Below are positions 1-7,872 of a DNA stretch of 64,000 bases, piece by piece. This DNA is from Microbacterium terricola (lineage in GTDB: Bacteria; Actinomycetota; Actinomycetes; Actinomycetales; Microbacteriaceae), in the NCBI RefSeq assembly GCF_027943945.1, contig NZ_AP027141.1, forward strand, positions 2,418,001 to 2,482,000, in the 5' to 3' direction. The notes under the pieces are model-generated. The model was given only the letters and a program-made list of their open reading frames with translations, did no database searches and was not told the origin of the DNA. Made by a program: the position numbers and the translations under genes. Within the stretch, counting starts at the first letter, position 1; each line of letters opens with the position of its first letter.

Positions 1-197
1 AGGCGGACCCATCTCGCACGGGCGAGGGCAGCGGGCTGGGGTTGTCCATCGTCCGGGAGATCGTGAACTCGCTGCGTGGCGACATCTCAATCAGCTCCGT
101 TCCTGGAGCGGGCACCACTGTGCGCGTTCGGCTACCGCTCTCACGTTCGTCCCACGATCCCGTCCGTAGCGTCGAGGCGACGGCAGATTCCGTCTGA
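1..197 (+). CDS. sensor histidine kinase, C-terminal fragment (5' end outside window)
   Basis: Only about 64 C-terminal codons are present (reading frame from base 3). They contain a G2-type ATP-lid sequence GEGSGLGLSIVREIV followed by the closing GxGTTVRVRLPL strand typical of the HATPase_c domain of two-component histidine kinases. Its sensor and dimerisation regions lie upstream of the window, so the signal cannot be inferred. The stop codon is 12 nt before an exported acidic repeat protein on the same strand, so the two are probably co-transcribed. Confidence 0.9.
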   Translation, partial: ADPSRTGEGSGLGLSIVREIVNSLRGDISISSVPGAGTTVRVRLPLSRSSHDPVRSVEATADSV

Positions 198-209
198 AGG
201 GAAACACAC

Positions 210-524
210 ATGGAAACCGAGAAGAAGAAGCTCCGGCTAGGCGTCGGATCCGGCATCGCCGCGATCGTTCTCGCCTCGGGCCTTGCGATCGGCATCCCCG
301 CAATCGCACAGGCCTCGTCACCTGGACCGACCTCCGTCGGGTTCGAGGACGGCACGAACGACGGCGAGATCGCCGATGACGACAACGTCCAGTTCGAAGA
401 CGGCACGAACGACGGCGAGACTGCCGACGATCAAGGTGTCGAGGACGGCACGAACGACGGCGAGACCGCCGACGATCAGGAGATCGAAGACGGCACCGAC
501 GACGGTGAGACCGCTGACGACTGA
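210..524 (+). CDS. small exported acidic repeat protein
   Basis: A 104-residue protein of unknown function. Residues 1-35 form a signal peptide or membrane anchor: basic METEKKKLRLG, a hydrophobic stretch, then an AQA-type cleavage region near residue 35. The rest is almost only Asp, Glu, Gly, Thr and Asn, built from four copies of an EDGTNDGETADD-like unit of 12-16 residues. No Cys, LPXTG or catalytic motif is seen. The start is supported by an AAGGGA ribosome-binding site 7-8 nt upstream. The acidic repeats could bind divalent cations or cationic peptides, and the gene directly follows a histidine kinase gene; both points are suggestive only. A strong hairpin follows the stop. Confidence 0.8.
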   Translation: METEKKKLRLGVGSGIAAIVLASGLAIGIPAIAQASSPGPTSVGFEDGTNDGEIADDDNVQFEDGTNDGETADDQGVEDGTNDGETADDQEIEDGTDDGETADD

Positions 525-540
525 CCCAGGCTGTCCTGAG

Positions 541-582
541 CGCCGACCGCGGCCTCGCGTCTATCGCGACAAGCGGTCGGCG
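541..582. terminator. bidirectional hairpin between convergent genes
   Basis: Perfect 10-bp arms CGCCGACCGC / GCGGTCGGCG enclose a 22-nt loop that has its own 5-bp stem (TCGCG/CGCGA). It follows the stop of the acidic repeat gene by 16 nt, and its right arm covers the last codons and stop of the convergent PAP2 gene. TTCTCT follows on the plus strand, so rho-independent termination is plausible. Confidence 0.6.
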
Positions 583-1214
583 TTCTCTATGGTCCGCTGG
601 GCGCCGCGGCGAATGACCGCCATCGTCGTCCATGCGATCAACGCCACCGACGTTCCGAGGACTGCGCCTGCGAACACGTCCGTGAGCCAGTGGGCCGCGA
701 GGTAGGTACGACTCCAGGCCATGGCCGTGACCCACACTGCTGCCGCGCCCCACATCACGGCCACCCGCATGGACAGGGCGAGGGCCACCATGACGGTGGC
801 CGCGAGAGTCGTGTGACCTGAGGGGAACGATGTCATCGCATCGGTGACCAGGGAATCCGCCGGTCGAGGCCGAGTCAGCGACAGTTTGAGCACGGTCGCG
901 ACCGCTTCCGACACCACCATGGCGGTGAGCACGACGAGCGCATCCCAGGGTCGTCGAGCGAGAACGAGTCCGACGACAAGGGCGATGCCGATGACGATCA
1001 TCGACACCACGCCACCGACGGCATCCAGAGCCCTCGCGACGGTGAGCCCGACATCCGTCCGCCACACCAGCATCAGGTCGTGCCACCACATGTCGATACC
1101 AAGTGGGCCGTTGCCCAACGCCTTGATGACGACGCCGAGCAGCACGACAGCACCGATGGAGACGGTTGCGCCGATGAGAATGACGACCGGCGACCGTCGG
1201 GACGGTGCGCGCAT
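561..1214 (-). CDS. PAP2-superfamily membrane phosphatase
   Basis: A 217-residue integral membrane protein with about six hydrophobic helices. It carries all three PAP2 signature blocks: KLSLTRPRP (110-118), PSGHT (131-135) and SRTYLAAHWLTDV (168-180, with the catalytic His and Asp). The family dephosphorylates phosphatidic acid, phosphatidylglycerol phosphate or undecaprenyl diphosphate on the outer membrane face; the substrate here cannot be told from sequence. The ATG is preceded by GGGAGG at good spacing. It is transcribed away from the FetB-like gene end and converges with the acidic repeat gene. Confidence 0.93.
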   Translation of the reverse strand: MRAPSRRSPVVILIGATVSIGAVVLLGVVIKALGNGPLGIDMWWHDLMLVWRTDVGLTVARALDAVGGVVSMIVIGIALVVGLVLARRPWDALVVLTAMVVSEAVATVLKLSLTRPRPADSLVTDAMTSFPSGHTTLAATVMVALALSMRVAVMWGAAAVWVTAMAWSRTYLAAHWLTDVFAGAVLGTSVALIAWTTMAVIRRGAQRTIENADRLSR

Positions 1215-1328
1215 TCACGCCTCCCGTCGCTGTCAGCCGTCACAGAGCGCAACGAGCCTGGACGCTCAACGCTAGAGAGGCCGTCTGATCAGCCGGGATG
1301 AAACAGGCCTCGGTTTCTGAGAGAACGT

Positions 1329-2102
1329 TCAGGCCGGGCTGCGACGGGTCGTCATCTCGATGTCGGCCGGTCGGTGAACGACGCGACCCGTCACGCGCAG
1401 CAGCGTGGTGGAGGTGAGCGAGCCCGCTGCGATGATGCCGGCGAGGACCACGAGTTGGAAACGACCGGCTTCGAACGGAGATGCGCCCGCGAAGATCGCG
1501 CCGACGAACGCCCCAGGCAAGACCACGATCCCGGTGGTCCTGGTCTGGTCGATCGAGGGAAGCAGCGCAGTGCGTATCGCGCTGTGGGCGAGACTCCGCG
1601 TGGACTGCCAAGGGGTCGCGCCGAGTGCGAGCCAGCCTTCAACCTCATCCCAGTGATCGCGGACAGCCTGCCGATAGATGCGCTCGGTCATGATCGCGAC
1701 GGTCATCGTGTTGCCGATGATGATGCCGCCGATCGCCAGGGCGTAACGCGGTGAGGGCTCGAGTGCCCCGCTGCCGAACGCCACGATCATGACGACGACG
1801 GGGCCGACCAGCATCGCCAGCGCGAGCGGAGGAACACCGCGCCAAGATACCTTCGCGCGTCGTGCCGCGGTCCAGACGGCCGCGGCGAGCATGACCAGCA
1901 GCCCCAAGCCCACCAGCAGCGGGTCCTGGATGATCCCGGCGAGGACCAGGCTCAGCACAGTGAGCTGGAAGGCAGCCCTCACGAGTGCCCAGACACCCGC
2001 CCAGGGTTCCGGCACGCGCATTGCGGTGAGCGCCACAGTGGCGATCGCCGCGAGCACGACGACGGCGGTCACCGTCGACAGCCATGGTGGCAGAGCATCC
2101 AT
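1329..2102 (-). CDS. FetB/UPF0014-family ABC transporter permease
   Basis: A polytopic protein with the UPF0014/FetB hallmarks GGIIIGNTMT, a WLALGATPW block and a SIDQTRTTGIVVLPGAF segment, all characteristic of the permease partner of FetA in iron (or metal) export. No FetA-like ATPase is adjacent, so it would have to use an ATPase encoded elsewhere. I chose the ATG at 2102, giving 257 residues with the first helix starting directly after it, as in other FetB proteins. An in-frame GTG at 2147 would add 15 residues and has a weak AGGG upstream; it remains possible. Confidence 0.85.
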   Translation of the reverse strand: MDALPPWLSTVTAVVVLAAIATVALTAMRVPEPWAGVWALVRAAFQLTVLSLVLAGIIQDPLLVGLGLLVMLAAAVWTAARRAKVSWRGVPPLALAMLVGPVVVMIVAFGSGALEPSPRYALAIGGIIIGNTMTVAIMTERIYRQAVRDHWDEVEGWLALGATPWQSTRSLAHSAIRTALLPSIDQTRTTGIVVLPGAFVGAIFAGASPFEAGRFQLVVLAGIIAAGSLTSTTLLRVTGRVVHRPADIEMTTRRSPA

Positions 2103-2205
2103 GGAGCCGACCCTAGTCACCGCCGGCGGGCGTTCCTGAGAAAACACTCACGCCCTGCGCCGGCGAACTGGGGGAACGTCAAGCCCGCGCCGGGAAAGTG
2201 ACGAC

Positions 2206-3039
2206 ATGACCAACACCATGCCGGAACACATCAGAACCATCCTGTTCAATCGGGTCCCCGAGGTGACGTTCGCCTTCTGGGTCATCAAGATCCTGTCGAC
2301 GACAACCGGAGAGACGTTCGCCGATTATCTCAACGTCGACGTCGGCCTCGGCCTTACGGTGACCACATGGGTCATGAGCGCACTTCTCGCCGCCGCGCTG
2401 GTCGCGCAGTTCCTGACGAAGCGCTACAACTCCGCGACATACTGGACCGTCGTGGTGCTGGTCAGCATCGTGGGCACACTGCTCACCGACAACCTGACCG
2501 ACAACCTCGGTGTCGAGCTCTGGGTGAGCACCGTCATCTTCAGCGTCGTGCTCGCCATCACGTTCGGGATCTGGTTCTTCCGGGAGCGCACGCTGTCGAT
2601 CCACACGATCTTCACCCGTCGCCGGGAAGCGTTCTACTGGCTCGCCATCCTGTTCACGTTTGCGCTCGGGACGGCAGCCGGGGATCTCATCTCTGAGGGG
2701 CTCGGACTCGGGTACCTCATTGGCACCATCCTGTTCTCTGCGCTCATCGGAGTCGTCGTGATCGCACGCTTCGCGTTCAAGGCGAATGTCGTGTTCTGCT
2801 TCTGGGCGGCATACATCCTCACCCGCCCTCTCGGTGCATCGATCGGCGACCTTCTTTCGCAGGCGCCTGCTGAAGGCGGGGTGGGGCTGGGGACGACGGT
2901 CACCAGCGTCGTCTTCCTCGTGGTGATCGTGGCGATCGCGACCTATCTCGGCATCAAGGTCCGTCGGCAGCGGGCCGAGGCGATCGTCGAGCTGGGCGGT
3001 CCGTCGGCCGTCGCGCGCTGGACGCAGGTGCCGGCATAG
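2206..3039 (+). CDS. eight-helix membrane protein with four internal repeats (COG4705-like)
   Basis: A 277-residue polytopic protein that I associate with the uncharacterised COG4705 membrane proteins from its VPEV-x3-FWVIKIL opening and GETFADYLN segment. The sequence contains the pattern [FY]W-x4-[LF]-x4-G-x4-D-x-[LI] four times (W25/G35/D40, W80/G90/D95, W145/G155/D160, W200/G210/D215), each followed by a second helix, so the fold is probably a fourfold repeat of helix pairs. A conserved Asp in every repeat suggests ion or proton coupling, but no function is established that I can name. It stands 67 nt upstream of a two-component system on the same strand. Confidence 0.72.
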   Translation: MTNTMPEHIRTILFNRVPEVTFAFWVIKILSTTTGETFADYLNVDVGLGLTVTTWVMSALLAAALVAQFLTKRYNSATYWTVVVLVSIVGTLLTDNLTDNLGVELWVSTVIFSVVLAITFGIWFFRERTLSIHTIFTRRREAFYWLAILFTFALGTAAGDLISEGLGLGYLIGTILFSALIGVVVIARFAFKANVVFCFWAAYILTRPLGASIGDLLSQAPAEGGVGLGTTVTSVVFLVVIVAIATYLGIKVRRQRAEAIVELGGPSAVARWTQVPA

Positions 3040-3106
3040 GACGATGCGCGGCCGGGCCCACCTCCGAGCGCCGCCGTAGGATCACTGCACAGAAGGAGGT
3101 CGGCCC

Positions 3107-3787
3107 ATGTCTTTGCGCGTCTTGACCGTTGAGGACGAGCCCGAGATGGCAGACCTTCTGGCGCGGGGGCTCCGAGCGGAGGGATACATCGTCGACGTCG
3201 CCGACAACGGTGTCGATGCACTGACCCTCGCCAGAGACGGCGGCTACGACATCGCCGTACTCGATGTGATGCTCCCCGGGATGACGGGAATCGAGATCTG
3301 CCGGTGGCTGCGGCGCCAGAACGATGGCCTCGCCATCATCCTGCTCACAGCCCGCGACGCCGTGGACGACCGTATCGCCGGGCTGGATGCGGGAGCCGAC
3401 GATTACTTGACCAAGCCGTTCGAGTTCGCCGAACTTGCCGCCCGGCTGCGTGCACTGCGTCGCCGGGACTCGATCGGCGCTTCCCGCCTCGACGTCGGCG
3501 GCCTTCAGATCGACATGCTCCGACACGAGATCTCGGCCGGCGGGCGGGAGTTGAGGCTGAGTCGGACTGAGTTCGACCTGCTCAGACTCCTGGCCGTCAA
3601 CACCGGCCAGGTGATGGCCAGAGCCGACATCCTGGACTCGATCTGGGGTTCCGCGAGCTACATCGACGCCAACATCGTTGATCAATACGTCAGCTACATC
3701 CGTCGCAAGCTCGACTCCGTCGGTGCGCCAGTCCGGATCGCGACGACTCGTGGTGTCGGCTACGAGCTCGTCGCCACCGTCTCGTGA
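3107..3787 (+). CDS. OmpR/PhoB-family response regulator
   Basis: 226 residues. The N-terminal receiver domain has the acidic pocket VEDE (8-11), phospho-acceptor D53 in LDVMLPG, T81 and K103 (TKPFE). The C-terminal half is a winged-helix DNA-binding domain with ELRLSRTEFDLLRLL and a final YVSYIRRKLD / TTRGVGYEL segment. The ATG has a strong GAAGGAGG ribosome-binding site, and a TAGGAT -10 box lies at 3077-3082. The stop overlaps the GTG start of the cognate kinase by 4 nt, so the pair is translationally coupled. Confidence 0.95.
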   Translation: MSLRVLTVEDEPEMADLLARGLRAEGYIVDVADNGVDALTLARDGGYDIAVLDVMLPGMTGIEICRWLRRQNDGLAIILLTARDAVDDRIAGLDAGADDYLTKPFEFAELAARLRALRRRDSIGASRLDVGGLQIDMLRHEISAGGRELRLSRTEFDLLRLLAVNTGQVMARADILDSIWGSASYIDANIVDQYVSYIRRKLDSVGAPVRIATTRGVGYELVATVS

Positions 3788-5130
3788 ATCTCTCCCGGCT
3801 GTCGATCCGCACCCGAATCACGGGCGGCAGTCTGCTGATCGCCGTCATGATCTCGATCGTCGTGGGCATCGTGATCTTCACCCAGGTGGAACGGATCGTG
3901 AGCGAGGGCCAGGAGCGCCTGCTCGAAGGCATCGAGGGCCCATACGTCACCGCCATCAACAGCGGAGACAGTGAGGAGATGGATTTCCCCGGGCCCGGTC
4001 AGTACGTCGCTGTCGTGGATCCGACCGAGGACGTCGTTCTCAACACGCTGCCGGAACCGCTCGCGGGTCAGGTGACCACCATCGCCGCAGAGCCCGACGG
4101 CGTGCGAATGATCGGCGAGGACTATCTCGTCCGATCCACATCCGTGGGGACCTCGGACGGCACCTGGCACGTGATCACCGCGAGCAGGAGCGACGAGCAC
4201 GTGCTCCGGGGTGTCGCGCTGCTCCTCATTGGAAGCCTCACCGTGATCAACCTGGCGTTCGGCGCGGCGGCGTGGCTGATCGGATCGGCCGCGCTCGCCC
4301 CGGTCACCCGCCTGCGCCGCAGTGCCGAGGTGCTGGTGACCACTTCAGGGACTGACCTGCTGCCCGTCGGACCGGCCGACGACGAGATCTCGGAACTCGC
4401 CTCCACCCTCAACGAGCTCATCAATGACCTTCGGGCGTCGGCGGATCGAGAACGACAGATCGTGTCAGATGCGAGCCACGAGTTCCGCACACCTCTGGCG
4501 ATCCTCCAGACCCGCCTCGAACTCGCTCTGAGCCAGGCCGCCACCCTTGCCGACATGCGGTCCGATGTCGCCGCCGCACAGAAGACGCTCACCCGCCTGT
4601 CGTCGCTCGCCACATCGATGCTGGAACTCTCGCGAATCGACTCTCAAGCCGAGCCCGGCCGATCATCGATCGCAGCGCTCGCGACCGAGCTGGCGGATGC
4701 CGCCGACCGCGGCCGTCACCGCGCAGCGGGGCGAGACATCCGCATCGACTACACCGCCGAAGCGCGCGACGAGGACGTCTTCGTCTGCGTGAGTGAACCC
4801 GACTTCGGACGAGTGTGCGACAACCTTGTGAACAATTCGCTGGATGCGGTCGGAGACGGCGGCGTCATTGAGCTGAGTGTTGAACGTGCGGGCGAAGTGA
4901 TCCGGCTCAGGGTGAGCGACGATGGCGGCGGCATGGATGAGGCCTATGTTCCGCATGCGTTCGATCGCTTCTCACGGGAAAGCAGAGCGCGCACTCGCGG
5001 CGGTGCAGGGCTGGGTCTGTCGATCGTCGCGGGCATCGCATCCTTGTCAGGGGGCACCGCGACCCTCGTGAACGCACCCGGGCATGGATTGCGCGTGGAC
5101 GTCACGTTCGCCATCTCCAGGGCACCCTAG
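3784..5130 (+). CDS. sensor histidine kinase (cognate of the preceding regulator)
   Basis: 448 residues, GTG start overlapping the regulator stop. Topology: transmembrane helix at about 14-33, an extracytoplasmic domain of about 105 residues, a second helix at about 141-168, then HAMP, a HisKA dimerisation domain with phospho-acceptor H232 in SDASHEFRTPLA, and HATPase_c with N-box CDNLVNNSLDA, G1 DDGGGMD and G2 GAGLGLSIV. All catalytic boxes are intact. The sensor domain resembles no ligand-binding fold I can name. Regulator-then-kinase order is that of many actinobacterial cell-envelope stress systems; the neighbouring repeat membrane protein may be a target. Confidence 0.94.
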   Translation: MNLSRLSIRTRITGGSLLIAVMISIVVGIVIFTQVERIVSEGQERLLEGIEGPYVTAINSGDSEEMDFPGPGQYVAVVDPTEDVVLNTLPEPLAGQVTTIAAEPDGVRMIGEDYLVRSTSVGTSDGTWHVITASRSDEHVLRGVALLLIGSLTVINLAFGAAAWLIGSAALAPVTRLRRSAEVLVTTSGTDLLPVGPADDEISELASTLNELINDLRASADRERQIVSDASHEFRTPLAILQTRLELALSQAATLADMRSDVAAAQKTLTRLSSLATSMLELSRIDSQAEPGRSSIAALATELADAADRGRHRAAGRDIRIDYTAEARDEDVFVCVSEPDFGRVCDNLVNNSLDAVGDGGVIELSVERAGEVIRLRVSDDGGGMDEAYVPHAFDRFSRESRARTRGGAGLGLSIVAGIASLSGGTATLVNAPGHGLRVDVTFAISRAP

Positions 5131-5194
5131 ACCCGCCTCTCGCAGCGATCCAGGCCCACTGTTCCACGCGCGCGATCGGTGCAACGCTCGAGTC

Positions 5195-5611
5195 ATGAGC
5201 GAAGTGACTCCGTATCTCGCCGTGGCCGATGCCCGCGCGGCGATCGAGTGGTTCCGCGTCGTGTTCGATGCGAGAGTCACCGTTGATCCGATCGAGATGC
5301 CGGACGGGCGAGCCGGCCATGTGGAGTTCGACATCGACGGCGCGGGGTTCATGATGGCCGACGCCCACCCCGAACTGCAGTGTCCAGCGCCGGAGATCGG
5401 GGTCGGCAGTCCCGTGACCTTGCATCTCACCGTCGCGAACGTCGACGACACGATCACCCGCGCACGCGCCGCCGACGCACAGATCGACAGAGAACCCGCC
5501 GACAACCCCGGCATTGGTCGGGTCGCCGTCATGCGCGACCCCTCCGGTCACCGGTGGTTCCTCAATCAGGAACTCGAGGCGGAGCCGGCACCTGCGCGCG
5601 CGGAGGCCTGA
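5195..5611 (+). CDS. VOC-family (glyoxalase/PhnB-like) protein
   Basis: 138 residues starting MSEVTPYLAVADARAAIEWF, the usual opening of PhnB-like vicinal-oxygen-chelate proteins, and closing with the RDPSGHRWFLNQ strand. Two beta-alpha-beta-beta-beta units are visible. The family includes glyoxalases, epimerases and antibiotic-binding proteins; the substrate is unknown. The ATG at 5195 fits the fold, although no strong ribosome-binding site is present. The next gene starts 1 nt after the stop. Confidence 0.88.
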   Translation: MSEVTPYLAVADARAAIEWFRVVFDARVTVDPIEMPDGRAGHVEFDIDGAGFMMADAHPELQCPAPEIGVGSPVTLHLTVANVDDTITRARAADAQIDREPADNPGIGRVAVMRDPSGHRWFLNQELEAEPAPARAEA

Positions 5612-5612
5612 C

Positions 5613-6053
5613 GTGAATCGGGTACGCGTTCGCGCCTGGGTGGGCACGATCATCTTCCTCGCCCTGGCCCCCGGAATCGTCGCCGGGGTGATCCCCTGGC
5701 TCCTCACCGGCTGGGACATCCCGTGGTCTGGCGCGGCCCTGTGGCTGGTCGGGATCGTGACGGGCGTCAGCATCCTGAGCGGGATCCTGGTGCTCCTCGA
5801 CGCCTTCATCCGCTTCGCCCGGGCGGACGGGACTCCCGCGCCGCCGATTCCGACCGCGCATCTGGTCGTCGTCGGCCCTTACCGATTCGTGCGCAACCCG
5901 ATGTACCTCGCCGTGCTCGCGATCATCCTGGGGCAGGCGCTGCTCTTCGCGAGCATCGCGACCCTCGTCTACGCGACGATCGCGTTCGTCGCCGTGGCAC
6001 TGTTCGTCCGGTTCTACGAAGAGCCCACCCTTGAGCGGACCTATGGGCGATGA
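5613..6053 (+). CDS. isoprenylcysteine-methyltransferase-like membrane protein, probably frameshifted at 3' end
   Basis: A small polytopic protein of the PEMT/ICMT methyltransferase superfamily. After four hydrophobic helices it has the signature GPYRFVRNPMYLAVLAIILGQAL and FYEEPTLERTYG. GTG start 1 nt after the VOC gene stop. In this frame the protein ends abruptly as TYGR (146 residues), whereas the family normally continues YGxEYxxYxxxVxRWxPR. That missing tail is encoded directly downstream in another frame (see 6042-6123), so one extra G in the GGG at 6045-6047 explains the break. It is either a real mutation or a sequence error. Confidence 0.8.
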   Translation: MNRVRVRAWVGTIIFLALAPGIVAGVIPWLLTGWDIPWSGAALWLVGIVTGVSILSGILVLLDAFIRFARADGTPAPPIPTAHLVVVGPYRFVRNPMYLAVLAIILGQALLFASIATLVYATIAFVAVALFVRFYEEPTLERTYGR

Positions 6054-6123
6054 GTACCGGACCTACCGACGCAACGTGCGCGGCTGGCTGCCGCGGCTGC
6101 GCCCCTGGAGCAACGCCAGATAG
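6042..6123 (+). pseudogene. out-of-frame C-terminal tail of the ICMT-like gene
   Basis: If one of the three G at 6045-6047 is skipped, translation continues as YGDEYRTYRRNVRGWLPRL and ends RPWSNAR at the TAG of 6121-6123. This exactly restores the conserved tail of the methyltransferase family and gives a protein of about 169 residues. The coding quality of the tail is as good as the rest of the gene, which argues for a recent single-base change or a homopolymer sequencing error rather than old decay. Confidence 0.75.
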
Positions 6124-6149
6124 CCGGCGTCACTCCGCGAGATCGGCGC

Positions 6150-6521
6150 TCAGTCGCGCGGGGGCAGCTGCTGCAGCGTCCACCTGTTGCCGTCGGGGTC
6201 GCTGAAGGTCACGAACCGGCCCCAGTCCTGCTCGTCGACGCCGTTCGCCTCGACTCCGGCATCGCGCAGCTGCGCGAGCGCGGCATCCGCATCGGCGACG
6301 ACGACCTGGATGTTGTCCAAGCTGCCGGGCGCCATGTCGCTGCCGAGCCCGGTGCCGATGGCGATCGAGCACGCCGAACCCGGCGGCGTCAGCTGCACGA
6401 ATCGCAGACCCTCGAACGGCGAGGCGTCGTGGTCGGCGTTGAAGCCGATGCCGGTGTAGAAGTCCTTCGCACGGTCGACGTCCGACACGGGGACGAAGAT
6501 CAGCTCGATTTTCCAGTCCAT
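6150..6521 (-). CDS. VOC-family (glyoxalase-like) protein
   Basis: 123 residues beginning MDWKIELIFVPVSDVDRAKDFY and ending FSDPDGNRWTLQQLPPRD, the two diagnostic ends of the single-domain VOC fold. Metal-ligand-type Glu/His positions are not all conserved, so binding rather than catalysis is possible. GAGAGGA precedes the ATG at good distance. It converges with the frameshifted methyltransferase-like gene and is followed by the sugar-utilisation operon on the same strand. Confidence 0.9.
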   Translation of the reverse strand: MDWKIELIFVPVSDVDRAKDFYTGIGFNADHDASPFEGLRFVQLTPPGSACSIAIGTGLGSDMAPGSLDNIQVVVADADAALAQLRDAGVEANGVDEQDWGRFVTFSDPDGNRWTLQQLPPRD

Positions 6522-6600
6522 GATGTCCTCTCGGTCCTAGCTCTCACTCAGAGGCTAGAACGCAACCCGGACACAGGATGTCCTCAATCGACCGCCGGAG

Positions 6601-7866
6601 TCAGCCGACCAGTTCCCGGCGACGGACGAGCCGGTTGAGCCGCTCGGACATGACGACACCCAGCACCACCAGCAGCCCGAGGAACAGCGGGAAGGTCCAC
6701 ATCCCGGTCCACGCCGAGAGCGCTCCGAACAGCGGCGGCGCGAAGGTGGAGCCGGTGTAGGCGGCGGCCATCTGGATGCCGATGATGGCCTGCGAGTTGC
6801 GGCGGCCGAAGTTCACCGGGGTGGAGTGGATGATCGCCGGGTAGATCGGCGCGCAGCCGAGACCCGCGATCACGAGCCCGGCGAGCGCGAGCACGTCCGT
6901 GTCGACCGGCAGCGCGAGCAGCACGACGCCGACGCCGACGGTCACGAACCCGCCGCGGATCATCTGCTGGTCGCCGACCCGGTCGGCGAAGAAGCCGGCC
7001 AGGAACCTTCCCGCGGTGACGCCGATCAGGAAGAGGGAGGCGAACGCGGCGGCGGTGGCGGGGTCGACGCCGCGGTCGGCGACGAGGTACGTCGTCGCCC
7101 AGAGGATCGCCGTGCTCTCGAGCGCGCAGTAGGCGAGGAAGGCGATCAGGACCAGACCGACGCCGGGGATCCGCAGCGCCTGTGCGAGAGGGACGTGCGT
7201 GCCGCCTCGTCCCGAGCTGTGCCCACCGGCATCCTCCACGTCGTCCGCGTGCCCGCTCGGGACGATCGGGTTCACCTTGCCCCAGAGCGGGATGCTGATG
7301 AGCAGCGCGAATGTGAGGACCACCTGGATGAGTCCGATCACGAGATACGCGCTCGACCACCCCGCACCGGACGACAGGGCGTAGCTCATCACGAACGGGC
7401 TGATCGACGCGCCCAACCCCCAGCAGGCGTGCAGCCAGTTCATGTGGCGCGCGGCGTAGTGGACCGCCACGTAGTTGTTGAGCGCCGCGTCGACGGCGCC
7501 GGCCCCCAGTCCGTAGGGGATTGCCCAGAGGCACAGCATCCAGAACGACCCGCTCGCCGAGAAGCCCACGAGCGCGGCCGCGGTCATGCCGACGCTGACC
7601 GCCGTCACGACACCCGCACCGAATCGGCGAGTCACGCGCTCGGAGGCGAGGCTCGACAGGATCGTGCCGCCCGCGATGATCATCGTGATGATGCCGGCGA
7701 ACGCCACGGGCACCCCGAGGTCCTGATGCATGACCGGCCAGCCGGCGCCGATCAGCGAGTCGGGCAGCCCCAGGCTGATGAAGGCGATGTAGATGATCGC
7801 CAGGAGAAGCGAGTACACGGCGGTGTGCGTGGCCTTTCGTGAGGATGCTGCGCCGCGGCGCAGCAT
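6601..7866 (-). CDS. MFS transporter, last gene of a sugar-utilisation operon
   Basis: Up to 421 residues with 12 predicted helices and MFS features: LGLPDSLIGAGWPVM in helix 1, SERVTRRFGAG in loop 2-3, and a GRFLAGFFADRVG loop in the second half. It resembles fucose/sugar-type MFS permeases. The start is uncertain: the ATG at 7866 lies inside a 28-bp palindrome (7842-7869), and the family usually begins about where the in-frame GTG at 7818 would start (MYSLLLAIIYIAFISLG, 405 residues). It follows the Gfo/Idh/MocA gene by 6 nt and probably imports the compound that enzyme oxidises. Confidence 0.88.
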   Translation of the reverse strand: MLRRGAASSRKATHTAVYSLLLAIIYIAFISLGLPDSLIGAGWPVMHQDLGVPVAFAGIITMIIAGGTILSSLASERVTRRFGAGVVTAVSVGMTAAALVGFSASGSFWMLCLWAIPYGLGAGAVDAALNNYVAVHYAARHMNWLHACWGLGASISPFVMSYALSSGAGWSSAYLVIGLIQVVLTFALLISIPLWGKVNPIVPSGHADDVEDAGGHSSGRGGTHVPLAQALRIPGVGLVLIAFLAYCALESTAILWATTYLVADRGVDPATAAAFASLFLIGVTAGRFLAGFFADRVGDQQMIRGGFVTVGVGVVLLALPVDTDVLALAGLVIAGLGCAPIYPAIIHSTPVNFGRRNSQAIIGIQMAAAYTGSTFAPPLFGALSAWTGMWTFPLFLGLLVVLGVVMSERLNRLVRRRELVG

Positions 7867-7869
7867 CCT
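7842..7869. repeat. 28-bp perfect palindrome at the dehydrogenase/MFS junction
   Basis: Arms AGGATGCTGCGCCG / CGGCGCAGCATCCT with no loop. On the minus-strand mRNA it follows the Gfo/Idh/MocA stop by 3 nt and covers the first ATG of the MFS gene. No T-tract follows, so it is more likely an mRNA-processing or stability hairpin that lowers MFS expression than a full terminator. Confidence 0.6.
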
Positions 7870-7872
7870 GGG

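Noticed and set aside
1214..1329. GAGGCC...GGCCTC pairing between the PAP2 start and FetB stop considered as a terminator
   Set aside because: Only a 6-bp stem with a long loop and no T-tract.
3054..3106. Inverted repeat GGGCCCACCTCC / GGAGGTCGGCCC around the response-regulator ribosome-binding site, considered as a riboswitch-like sequester
   Set aside because: The likely -10 box TAGGAT lies between the arms, so the left arm would not be transcribed.
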